From positions 1 to 64,000 of the forward strand of contig JABCPU010000198.1 in NCBI GenBank assembly GCA_016800925.1: a stretch of 64,000 bases of DNA. Direction: 5' to 3'. The notes beneath the pieces are model-generated. The model worked only from the letters and a program-made list of their open reading frames with translations. It did not search any database and was not told where the DNA came from. Shown here in pieces: positions 34,950-45,554 of this stretch. A program made the translations under genes and the position numbers. Numbering within the stretch: the stretch's first letter is position 1; the number at the start of each line of letters is the position of its first letter. This stretch comes from Suillus spraguei. Its lineage: Eukaryota; Basidiomycota; Agaricomycetes; Boletales; Suillaceae.

Positions 34950-35096
34950 GACAAGGTGAATGGAGCTTTGGACGATTTGCAGCAGAAACGAGCGAACTGT
35001 GTGGATCGTGGTGTACCTCAAGATGTACTAGTTGGCGCTGCAATATCGTCTATGCAGGGCATGTATGCTGATCTGCGTCATATGATTGAGGACAGG
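34950..35096 (+). pseudogene. DUF6535 gene 3' fragment
   Basis: About 145 bp matching the last 45 codons of the DUF6535 genes (ADKVNGALDDLQQKRANCVD). Nothing upstream of it is retained. Confidence 0.65.
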
Positions 35097-35394
35097 ATCC
35101 GGGACACATCTTATAGGGACAATCGCTGAATTTTGGGGCCATGATGAACGTGTATGCTTTTACGTACATACTTGTTTTACATGTCCATCCGAAGTCTATT
35201 TTTATTCTCACCGACTCCTCTTGAGATGGATCTACATATGCGACTCGAATTTCCTGTCCAAATAGGACCTTAGTAAGCATACCCTACACTATAGTAAACT
35301 GCTACCCTACGCGAGCCTGGTGTCGGGGATATCTACCTCTAACTCGTTGATTTTCACTGGAGCTCAGGGCCTGGCATCATATTTCCACCCCCCG

Positions 35395-37314
35395 ATGGAA
35401 CCCATCAGCAGCAGTGTGGCCGTTTTACCGCTCATTGAAAGCCTAGCCCAAGCCTCAACTTTTATGTATCGATACGTTGCTTCCGTCCGCAATGCAGACG
35501 CGTCCTATCAAACTCTGCTTATTCTGTTCAGTCCAATCATCGGAATACTGACTATAGTTATGGAGATCCGGAACGATCCCTTTCTTCCAGAGAATCTCCG
35601 CCGTGTACTTTCAAGCCTGCTGGACAAAGATGGACTAGTTACGAAGTTAAAGGGAGAACTGGAGGACATCCTGCCAAACAAGCAAGAGAGCATGAAAATG
35701 GGCAAATCATCTAAATTGATGTGGCCATTCAAGGAAAAGAAAGCAGTAGCGATTATCGAGAGATTGAGGGGCTTTTATGACGACATCGCGGCGGCTTTGG
35801 CTATAGACTCGTGGTCAGTTGACTTGCTCATGATTATTGCTAATGCTGACGCAGCGCCAGGAACACGCTCAAGCAAGTTGATCGAGGAGTGGAAGAAATC
35901 GGTCAATCTGTCAAAGAAGTCACGCGAGGAGTCAAAGAATTAAAAGACGTGCAAGAGGCTGGCAAGAAAAGTGAGCAAGTTACCGCCAGCTACCCTCTCA
36001 TTTTGTTCAACGCACATAGACAAGGAACTTCGAGAGTTCCTTGAATGGATGAATCCTGTGTTTTGTGATGACAAGCACGCCACCTGTCATAGTCAGCAAA
36101 ACCCCAAGACCGGCCGTTGGATTTTCGAGGTCGATCAGTATAAGAGCTGGAAGACGTTGGATTACGCATCTCTATGGTTGACTGGTCAACGTCAGTTGTA
36201 TCATCCACTATTAATTGCAAGTCGCTAACACTCGCAACAGCTGGACATGGAAAGACAATCCTTGCGTAAGTTTGGACTGGGACCGCTTTTAGAGAGCTCC
36301 GATTAACTTCTCAACATGCAGTTCCTCTATTATTGACGACAGGACGAGAGACGTGGCTACAGTATTACGCTCCCTGGTTGTTCAGCTGCTCCGACAATCT
36401 AAGGTCAATTGGATTACGATGATATGCGAACCAGGGATGCAAGAAGGAGAGGCTCTCATTTCTCTGCGAAACATCTGGCAACAACAACATCGTCTTCAAC
36501 AGCCGCATCCCACAGATCCGGAACTTTTACGAAAGCTTTTGGTTGAGGCGTCTACCCTAGTTCGCCGACCAGTCCTCGTGATTGATGCCTTGGATGAATG
36601 CAAGAGCTACCTCGCCCTCGCTAAGCATCTGGTAAGCCTTGCCGAAGATGCTAGATTACGACTTTTTGTTGCTGGAAGAAGCGAACAAAGCATCAAAACA
36701 GTTTTCCGTGATATCCCCACTGTATCGCTGGAGGACCGCGCTCAACAAATTAAAGAAGACATAAATCTACACATTATAGAGCATCTCGAGACGCAAGAAC
36801 GCTTATCGTACCTAACTGAAGAGCTGAAGCGGACAATTTCGGAGAAATTGTTAGAAAAGGCCCAGGGCATGTGAGTGGAGCAGTCTGCACTCGTTCCTCG
36901 TAAATTCATCGTCATATTATCATACGCAGGTTTCGCTGGGTTCAGTGTCAACTGGACATAATCATAACGTGCAAAAGACCTACTAGTATTCTGAAAGCCC
37001 TCAACGACCTTCCAGCAGGACTGGACGAGACGTATGACAGGATGGTTCGTTCGATAGGAGAAAGTGGGGAAGACGATGACCTGATTGCCCAACGTTGCTT
37101 GCTTTTGGTGACCGGCGCATTCACCCCTTTAACGCTCGACCAGCTCAATGAAGCAATGATGATCGAAGTTGGGCAATCCAGTCCACACTATAATCTGGAC
37201 CTTCGTGTTACGGACCCTATGGATATCGTTGCCGCATGTAGAGGACTTGTGACATATGACGAGAAAACTGGCATCGTCGCTCTATCTCATTGTAGCGTCA
37301 AAGTATTATATTAA
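35395..37314 (+). CDS. NLR-type protein: Helo-like N domain, coiled coil, NACHT (truncated)
   Basis: Six exons give an open 552-aa protein: 35,395-35,813, 35,855-35,970, 36,020-36,184, 36,241-36,265, 36,322-36,870, 36,930-37,314. Residues 1-135 resemble the fungal Helo-like N-terminal domain of STAND proteins (MEPISSSVAVLPLIESLA, YVASVRNAD). A heptad segment follows (VEEIGQSVKEVTRGVKELKD). Then comes NACHT, with P-loop AGHGKTIL created by the fourth exon, Walker B VLVIDALDE, and the typical FRWVQCQLD and LPAGLDETYDRM. The frame stops inside LSHCSVKVLY, where family members continue into ankyrin, WD or TPR repeats. Such proteins act in fungal heterokaryon incompatibility and immunity. The 41-bp first intron is short but in phase. 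Confidence 0.75.
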
Positions 37315-37603
37315 ACTTCGTCATCCTATTCGTTTGCTGATGCGCTATGCAACCAGGAATGACTCGAAAGATAGTCTTGTACTCTTGTGCAGACCTCATG
37401 AACATGGATATTTCTACTACTGAACTCTGTGGACTTATGACAGCCCAGTCCTTCGGACATGCAGCGGTTGCGCAATGATTCAAGCAATCATTAGGCAGTT
37501 CCACTGCTATCTTCCTGAAAACGACGATGAGATCAACGTCGACAATATCGTCGCGCATTCACAGTGAGAGAATTTTCGGAGGGGACGTATAACCGGTCCG
37601 AGT
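37315..37603 (+). pseudogene. Decayed 3' remainder of the NLR
   Basis: Short coding-like runs in shifting frames (TSSSYSFADALCNQE, MTAQSFGHAAVAQ) are typical of the segment after the NACHT winged helix, but broken by stops. Confidence 0.4.
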
Positions 37604-37960
37604 TTGTGGTTGAAGACGAGGAAACAGTGTACAATGGAGTCCTCGATCGCATCAGGGGAAAACTATCTCTCATGTAAGCTCCCGGGAGGATACGGAGGGT
37701 TCTCTTCACTTACATTCACCTCGCCTGCTGCTTCGCAGGCTTTCCTTGATAACGTGCCATTCCAGAAGGGCCCGAGTCTTGGAACAAAATTTACGCTTGC
37801 GTGTCCGTACACCATTCTGGCGCATTATTTGGAGCTTGGATGGGCACCGGAGTACGGCGTAGAAGAGGGCTTGGTGAGGATTAGTGTTGGGGTGGAGGAA
37901 AGGGAGGATCTTCTGGAGGGTTTCAAGGTCGCTCTTAGAGCTGCGGAATCTGCGATGTGA
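37604..37960 (+). pseudogene. C-terminal fragment of a Cys/Met-metabolism PLP enzyme
   Basis: About 93 codons, PGGYGGFSSLTFTSP to GLVRISVGVEEREDLL, match the C-terminal end of cystathionine gamma-synthase/lyase-type enzymes as found in basidiomycetes (KGPSLGTKFTLACPYTILAH). The catalytic lysine domain is missing, so it cannot be active. It abuts the NLR remainder, which suggests a duplication or deletion breakpoint near 37,600. Confidence 0.75.
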
Positions 37961-38253
37961 GGTGGTGACATCGACTTAGAGTGTTCCAACAGCACTTTGC
38001 TTTGTTCAATCGTTCAACTCGAACTCGCAATGTCAAGAGTCGTTCGACCTTCTATCACTAACAAACAGTTTACATAATGTATCGTATACAAATGATCTGT
38101 GATTGTCCAATCGAAAAAGGGAGTATGAAAGTTTCGAATACAATCACAAGGTGTTACGACGATGGTTTTCGAATTTCTATGGACCATGATGACAACGAAA
38201 GAGCGTGATAATGATAAAGGGAAGGGAAAGTTCGTAAAGTTTTGAATCCACGA
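37961..38253. other. Intergenic, no gene recognised
   Basis: About 290 bp between the PLP-enzyme fragment (+) and the 3' end of the perilipin-like gene (-). No feature can be supported. Confidence 0.5.
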
Positions 38254-39580
38254 TTACTGAGGAGTCGGGGGGGCCGAGTCGTTGTTCTCATTTGTCTCGG
38301 CAATGTTTTTGGCTTCTTCTTCCTCCAGGAAGCTACTGATCTCGCTTATCCGCTGTGTGAACTCTTCAAGCAATGGAGATGCGCGCTCTTTGACCTCTCC
38401 GCATACAAGAGGGAGCTTCTGCCAAGCAGGGAGAGAAGGATTTCTGATGATACCCTGCAAGTTTGCGATGGTTTGGGAAACGTTGGGATATGTAGTCTGC
38501 AAGTTCTGAGGGAGCTCGCAGGTCAACCGCTGTATTTTCAGCATCTCAGATATTAGGTATTCAGTAGCACTATAGAAGGCGTTTTTAGATTTAATAATCT
38601 TATTGGATGCCATAGTAGCTATAGTGTTTGCAGTGTCCATCGCGCTCTCACTGAGGGATTATTAATCAGAACAAACGCATATATGCGTCAGAAAGAGAAT
38701 AACTCACACCAGGACACTTTGCCGTTGTACTTGCTCGAGGTCCTTGGAAAAGTTGATCGCGCGCCGATACTGGTATTGAGAGTTGGAAGATTCAGGCGAG
38801 AGCGGCGATTCATTGGACAAATTTTCAGCGATTGCCTGGATATAGTCAACGACCGGTGTAAATTTATGAAAATTCGTGTCAACCGCGTATCAGGGGTCAT
38901 AGGTCACGTGGTTCCCACCTTGTCAATACGCTCTGCAATGCCGACTGCAGGGGATTTGACATTCTCGAACGTCTTTCCCGCAGTTTCACGCACGTAGCTT
39001 TCCACTTCCTCAGGATTGGGCTGGAACGGATAAGTATACCTCGACTCAACTGCATCGAGAACCTTGTTGGCGATATCGTCTGCGCATACGATGAGTGGCA
39101 TCAGGAAATTCACACATTCCTTGACGTGCCCTTATGCGGACTTATTTACACTTAACTGCCTTGGTGAAATTGAATCTACTTGTCCAAAATTTCAATGTGA
39201 ATGAATTCAGAAAAAAAAAGTTGAGATATATTAATATACATGTTTTATTGTATTTCGCACTCAAAAAATATAAGATATGCCAGGTGAATGATGTGAGAGA
39301 GAGCAAACAAGTTTTGAGATAAGTGAGTTAAGCTGATTAAGCATGTTAAGGAATGTGTGAATTTCCTGATGGGGGTAAGACGAATCTGAATAGGTTCCGA
39401 GTAGTTATAAGCAGTATTGATGAATGCTTGAGCAGTGTGGTACGGAAAGCGGGTGAGCATGCTTTTCTCGAGAATGGCATTTATCTGTTCAAGTGAAGAC
39501 GTTATTAAAGGAATAGAGGCCACACGATTTAAAACCGTAATTTCAGGGACTTTAGACTGGGGTTGCGTAGCTGATGCCAT
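38254..39580 (-). pseudogene. Perilipin-like lipid-droplet protein, split by a MITE
   Basis: Minus-strand exons: 39,580-39,369 joined (after the insertion) to 39,099-38,919, then 38,835-38,708, then 38,650-38,254. Without the 267-bp insertion and one AT the frame is open for 305 codons. The N terminus (NRVASIPLITSSL, RFPYHTAQAF, YSEPIQIRLTP), then VLDAVESRYTYPF, then a helical C terminus, match fungal perilipin-like lipid-droplet proteins. With the insertion the protein stops about 30 codons into the element. The acceptor at 38,836-38,837 drops a PVVDYIQ-like segment, so the second intron end is uncertain. Confidence 0.65.
39102..39368. mobile_element. 267-bp MITE with 28-bp terminal inverted repeats
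   Basis: Arms at 39,102-39,129 and 39,341-39,368 begin CAGGAAATTCACACATTCC and differ at two positions. It is flanked by AT on both sides (39,100-39,101 and 39,369-39,370). AT-rich inside, no ORF. The ends are not GT-AG, so it does not look like an intron. Confidence 0.85.
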
Positions 39581-40075
39581 TCTGAAGGTAAATGCAAGGG
39601 TAGGGTGCAAGACGGGTAATGGTAAGGAATAGGGGCGCGTTCATACACGAGTTTGAATTCACATGTGATTATCCTTCCTGCCACGCTCACCATATTTATC
39701 GTACATATCGGTCACACCTACAATTGACTGCAGTATGACAAAGCTTCACTTCCACGGGAGTTCGCGCACTTTTGGCGCAATGTCTATTACTCTACAACGC
39801 ACAGACATAAAAACTTAATTCTTTGATAGTTCAATAGACTGAAATCTAGGGTACAACGTCTGCTAGTTTTTTTTTCGAAACTCGACGTGTTGAGTCCAGC
39901 GGAGGGTTACCGCGCAGAAAAGTGCATTTTCCTATGGTGTTATAGTTGCACATTTATTATTTGCGCGTTTCTGTCAATCGAGAGCTGGCACGTTTTCGTC
40001 AACAGTTCTCACTACGCGTTTTTGTAGCTTCCGCAGTGTATCTATGTCTTGAAACACTAGCAGTACTAACTATTT
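39581..40075. other. Intergenic, no gene recognised
   Basis: About 500 bp upstream of the perilipin-like gene; it should include its promoter. A T9 run is at about 39,869. Nothing else can be supported. Confidence 0.5.
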
Positions 40076-40485
40076 CTCTATTTGACGGAGTCTGTAAACA
40101 GCGTTGTTCCATGATCGGATCCTGCCTTCTTGTCATATTCGGATGCATCAAATCCTCAGACCATCATCTTCCTTTCAGTCTTGCTGAGGAGAAGTACCGG
40201 CTACTCTTCACAGATGCATGGGACTACGCGCAATATCACGTAGAGCACGACGCGGTCGATAGAATACCGGCCTTCGTGACGGTGACGAGGCACACTTTGA
40301 CAACCTCGCATTATAGCGTTCCGAGGGAGTGGCTCGTAGATCTCACTGCAAAGGTGCATTGTGCATTGTTCAGTTTGCAGAGGGGACAAGCGAACTGTGT
40401 GGATCGTGGTATAGCTCAGGCAGCAATTGACACCGCACTATCCTCTATACAGGCGTTTTGGGCTGCTGTCACATTACGTAAATGA
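40076..40485 (+). pseudogene. DUF6535 gene 3' fragment, near-identical to the pseudogene at 33.3-33.7 kb
   Basis: Matches 33,330-33,700 with only scattered differences (SLFDGVCKQRCSMIGSCLL to AIDTALSSIQ). The 5' two thirds of the gene are absent. The join at about 40,076 marks a duplication breakpoint. Confidence 0.85.
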
Positions 40486-40925
40486 AGTTGATCTACACCT
40501 CAGCAGAAGGCAGACTCTATTCAGAAATTATGGGTACTCTGTATATTCTGCGTCTTCACCCTCGTAAGCCTGCAATCCGACTCTTCGAGGTATCACATGA
40601 GTGGCAGCATATAAAGACCCGCTTACTCGTCAAAATGGGTGCTTCACTTTGGATCGGCTCGTCTCTTGGCAAGTGCTTTTCTTAACCTTTCTCTCACAGC
40701 GAACGATGACGGACACGAGAGACGCTACTTTGAACACACTTCCCACTCAGCAAACCGAACGTTGCACCACAGACTTGCATTATGTCGCGCTGGCCTCTTG
40801 TGTCCACTACGATTGAATCTGGGCGGTACAGAAGAATTAAACACTCAAACATTGTAGTGACTTTGCTAGCAATAGGCTCGATTATAATGGACAGCTACGA
40901 TACACACAATGAGAACATGTCGACA
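40486..40925 (-). pseudogene. USP 3' fragment (duplicated segment 4)
   Basis: 40,632-40,760 and 40,770-40,915 correspond to the last USP exon and its start at the intron (compare 48,724-49,015). It is frameshifted. Confidence 0.65.
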
Positions 40926-41049
40926 TGACAATCATATACCTTGCATTCCAAATCGCTCTCGATGCACTTTATTGTAAGCTCTGCAGAGGGACGGTGGAAC
41001 TTCCTGATACTGAAGGAAAGAATGGGCAGCGAAATATTGTATTTTTTAC

Positions 41050-41990
41050 GCAGTTATGCACATTATAGTTCGTTCCTACGCTTAGATCAGCGTCTGGTTC
41101 TCACAGCAGTTTTTTATTTACCTTGTGTTCATTGTAGTTGTAGTTAGTTCTGTTTTATCTGTCAAGAAGTTAGCAACTAGTGTTCTGACACTATCAGGTT
41201 AGGTGTAGCAAAAAAACAAAACAAATGAGATCCGCCACACTCGTATGGCAGAGGGAGACAAAAATGTTTACTCTGTATATGCTGTATCTTCGTCCTAGTA
41301 AGCCTTCGATTCGAGACATCGCACGAGTGAGCGCATCGCAGCGTATAAATGGGTGCCTCTCTTTAGATCAGCCTGTCTTTTAGCAAGTACTTTTCTGACC
41401 TTTCTCTTCTGAGTCTGGGCCCCGGCGAACAACAACGGGCACTGGAGAGCTCGAAAGGTGATATTTTGACACACTGCCCACACCTTGTACAAGTTGTAAG
41501 GCTGAGTATGAGTTCGAAGGGGAAAGGGAACAGAACGAAAGAGATAGGATGGGTAAAAGGTGATAGCAACAAGAGACAGATCGACGTAGTTAGGATACGA
41601 AAGACAAGACGCTTCAAGGGCTTTTTGAGATGCTTTGAGCGGGAAATCTAGGATGGAATTCGTATACTGCGAAATAGGAAGGGTCCTCGATGACGGATAG
41701 GCCGAATGATTATGTGAAAACGGAGGCAGAAGGAAGTGGCGTTGCACCTGACAGGGTAGAATAGAATGTAGGGAAAAAAGGTATAAAATTTTGAATGAGT
41801 GACAGAATAACGAGAGTTGCGTAGGATGTGGGCGGTCTCGAACATTCTTGGTTTGAAGTCGTGGTCTGGGCGTAGAGAATATACAGTCCTTAAAACCTGG
41901 CAGACCGTCGGACACCGAACAGCGCACTCAGGCTTGCATCATACCGCGCTGGCCTCTCCAGTCCAATACGGGTGGTACAATTTGAATAGA
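41050..41990 (-). pseudogene. USP 3' fragment (duplicated segment 5), with insert
   Basis: 41,240-41,490 matches the USP 3' end. The match resumes at about 41,890-41,990 (ACCGAACAGCGCACTCAGGC region) after about 390 bp, of which the first 160 recur at 34,730. The coding frame is lost. Confidence 0.6.
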
Positions 41991-42513
41991 TACTCTAGAG
42001 TTGGCAAGTACGATGCTGATGCGGACACTACTTACGTACCCGATACAACAACAGACAACAATTATACTTTGGAAGACAGCACAGATAACTCTGCGTCAAA
42101 TATACTTGTTCTGTAGGACATCATCCCACTACCCCGGACCATCGCCTGTATATGCAGCAGGCTTTCAAATTGACACAAGATGAGCATGTCTGTCAAAATT
42201 GACGCCAGCACAGCGACTAAGCAAAGTCATATACCATTTCCGGTCCTCCCTTACTCCCTCCAGCTGCTATCTACTACTTGTGCCTGCTCTTGAAAATCAA
42301 GTATGGCATGGTAAGCGCATCCCTCAAGATGAGCGTCTCAGCAGATTTCAAATGATTGCCACCTCGAGGACTTAATTCTGCAGCGCCTGACTCAGGTTCG
42401 TGTGCCGTCACAACCAGCTACAGGGCTAAGTTCGCGTCCGAAAAGAACGTGCTTGTTTGATGCAGTGCAGAGCCAACTATATATTTCCACCGTTTCTCCC
42501 TTCTTACTTTCCT

Positions 42514-45167
42514 ATGTCCCTCCCAGCCCAAATCATGGCAAGCGCATCATCACGACCCAGTCCCCCACCTATGGGCACCGGCCTCCTGATTAATGAGTGA
42601 GTAGCAAGCTAGACTCAGTTGTTCATAACACTCAAGAACACATAGGAATGTAATCGAGGCCGACCTTGTTAAGAATATGTGAATGCCAACCAATCAACAT
42701 CGCATACTTGACGTTTGACTCTATTGTTTCAAAGGTCAAACACCCCGGAGCAAATCCAGAGTGAACTCAGGTCGGATAACGATAACACGAATGAGAATCC
42801 TCTGGCGTCTATCGAGGGAAGCTTTGCTAAGAATATGTGAATATCAACTCATCAGCACGCCACACTTGACGTTTAACCATATTTTCTCAAAGCTCGGACA
42901 CGCTGGGGCAGATTCTCGACGTCCTCAAAGGATCGACTATCGCAGAGGAACGCGGAATAGATGCTAGTTCAAAGTTTTGGGCAACGTACAAGAAAGCTTC
43001 GACAGAGTACGACAACGACTTTCTCGATCGGGCCAATGACGATATGGGTATTATTCTGACTTTTGTTCGTTTCTTTCCACGTCTCCCAATGCAATACTCA
43101 CAGGCGTATTAGGCCGGTCTATTCTCAGCTGTCAACTCCACCTTCATCGTTGGGATGCAGCCTAATCCGGGAGATACTACCAATGCCCTCCTCCTCTATC
43201 TGATTCGAATCAGTGTTAATGGCACAAATTCCGTACCTGATATCGGCACTCTCTCCCCATCTACGGGATTTTCCTCTTCGACTGTCTGGATGCAAACACT
43301 TGCATACGCTAGCCTTTCATTTAGCGTCTTGGCCGCATTCGGAGCTGTCATGGGCAAACAATGGCTGAACTCTTACAAGTCAGTTCGAGGACGAGCTCTC
43401 GAAGAGCGTGGCATAGAGAGGCAGATGAAGCTAGATGGAGTAAAATATTTCCGCCTGCAGGCCGTCTTGCAAGCATTCTTGATGCTGCTCCAGATGTCGC
43501 TCCTGCTCTTCGGCCTCTCACTAAGCGCTAACATGTGGGCCAAGCAAACCACGATATCCAGCATCATCATCTGCACTACAGCTTTTGGCATTCTCTTCTA
43601 CATGGGTACTATCCTCGTTTCGGTGATACGTCCGGATAGTCCTTTCCAGACACCAGTCTCAGAGCTGATTGCAACCATCTGCCGAAAGTGTCTTCCAGAC
43701 AAATCCACATCAACTCGTCGCATATTCGCCAAATCGTCCGCCATTCGCTGGATATTGGAGACATCGACCAACCCTGAAATTGTCGAGGCTGCAGCTATAA
43801 TGATACCTTCTGTGCAATGGACCCCGAAGTTTGATGCTTCAGCAGCCTTCGCACGTTTACGTGATAATTTCATGGCGTGTTGTGACAAGGAGGATTTATA
43901 TGTAAAGTATGGCAAAATCATGGCCCATCTTTGCATCCAATCGATGGAAATCGATCGGAAACTTCTGTCGTTTTTGGGAGATGATAAATTTCTGGAAACC
44001 CAAAAACGTTTCATGCACGATGCGTTCATGCTTGGTTGTGCCGCCTACGGTCAGCTCAAGAATACACCGCTAGCAGAAGCAGACGCTCAACGGAAGTATT
44101 GGGCCGATACCCGCACTGCTCTGAGAACAATTGTTGTCCACGGACTGGACAATCAACTTTCGCGTCCAGACGATGAAGACTTGATTTGGACTGGTGATCT
44201 GCAGTGGTATGACAGCGACGGGCGTGCACCCAGCTGTCAAGAATTTGATTGGCTCGTTGATTACCTGGCTGTTGATGCAGAGCATCACAGAGACGATGAA
44301 ACAAAAGGTGATGCTCTGCTTGTGCTGAGCGCCATGCAGGGACTAGGGAGCCCTTCCAAGCGACGGCCCTACATCAACTCGCTTATCCGCTGTATGCGCT
44401 CCGCCAGACCTCCCCGAGTCCGGCATACCGCGCTTAGAGCCGTTTGCGAAGCTCGAGAAGAACTAGCTTCTATAACCAGTGCTTCGATGCCACAGGGTAT
44501 CAACGTACAGCTCCTGAATGAGCTTTCTCGCGCTCTTTTAACTGCCGTACGTCCAAATGGCGACCAGACAATCTACGACAGTGGACCCGACGCCTCTTTC
44601 CACCTTGATCGAGACTCTTGCTATATCCGCATCATCTGTGCCCTGTCAAAGAACGACGAGTGGTGCCAACGTCTGACCCGCGATGGCCATCTCGATTGGT
44701 GTATTTCCCTAGTTGACGAATATCAAAATTGTCAACATTTAGATGCAGCAGCCTACCTTCTTGTGGTCTTCGGGCGCATCAAGTCCTCGGGTAAAGATCT
44801 TCCTTTCAGCCCTGCCGAGGAAAGGTGGCGGCTGCTCATCGAAAACGTATGGGACTACGTGAAATATTCTATAGGGTACGACATCCGAGTCGTCGATGAA
44901 ATACCAGCCCTCGTGACAGCGACGATGCTGAATTTAACTGCCTCAGATCATTATGTTCCATGGGAGTGGTTCGCAAATCTCGCTGTAGATGTGCATATGG
45001 GTTTGGTCAGTTTGCAGGAGAACCAAGCGGACCATGTGAATAATGGTATAGCTCAGGCTGCAATTGACGTTGCACTATCCTTTACCCAGGACCTGTACAA
45101 CGAGCTGAGCTATATGGTCGAGCAACGGAATATTTCGCAAAGAGACGATGGAGCCTCAAGATTGTGA
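42514..45167 (+). CDS. DUF6535-domain membrane protein, copy 1
   Basis: Four exons, all in phase: 42,514-42,596, 42,735-42,836, 42,893-43,064, 43,113-45,167; 803 aa. The N terminus is Ser/Pro-rich, followed by a conserved acidic segment (DTLGQILDVLKG, FWATYKK). The DUF6535 core starts FAGLFSAVNSTFIVG and has hydrophobic helices around TVWMQTLAYASLSFSVLAAF, LMLLQMSLLLFGLSL and SIIICTTAFGILF. The rest is a long soluble alpha-helical region. DUF6535 is a fungal family of unknown function, often expanded. An in-frame ATG at 42,535 is an alternative start. The second and third exons arose by duplication (see findings). Confidence 0.85.
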
Positions 45168-45554
45168 AAGACATGAGTATATCTGTTGCGTAGTTCTTAG
45201 TACATGTCACAGTTTATTTCTATGTATAGATTTCACCTGATTCATGAGATGGATATGTATGATAGTACTATCTGCAGTGTAGTCAGCTGATTAATAATCG
45301 TTAATCGTTAACTGACTATGTAGTACTACTATATGCAAGTAAGTACTCACGAGTGAAATAGCTATTCTACAGGATCGGGGCCGCCCGCAAGTCGTTCACG
45401 ATCCGTGAGAGCTCCGCAAGTTGTTCACGATCCGTGAGAGCTCCGCTTATTTGATCTGTGTGTAGAAAGTTCAGTCGTCGATTTTGTAAGAACGGTGGCA
45501 GTAGCGCCGAAACTGTCTACTTCCTCCATCCCTCCCTGCGCTCTTCCCACCTCT
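45168..45554. other. Spacer with a 29-bp tandem repeat
   Basis: 45,387-45,415 and 45,416-45,444 are two 29-bp copies starting GCAAGTYGTTCACGATCC. A short imperfect inverted repeat around TAGTACTA lies at about 45,262-45,335. It serves as the 5' region of the next gene. Confidence 0.6.
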
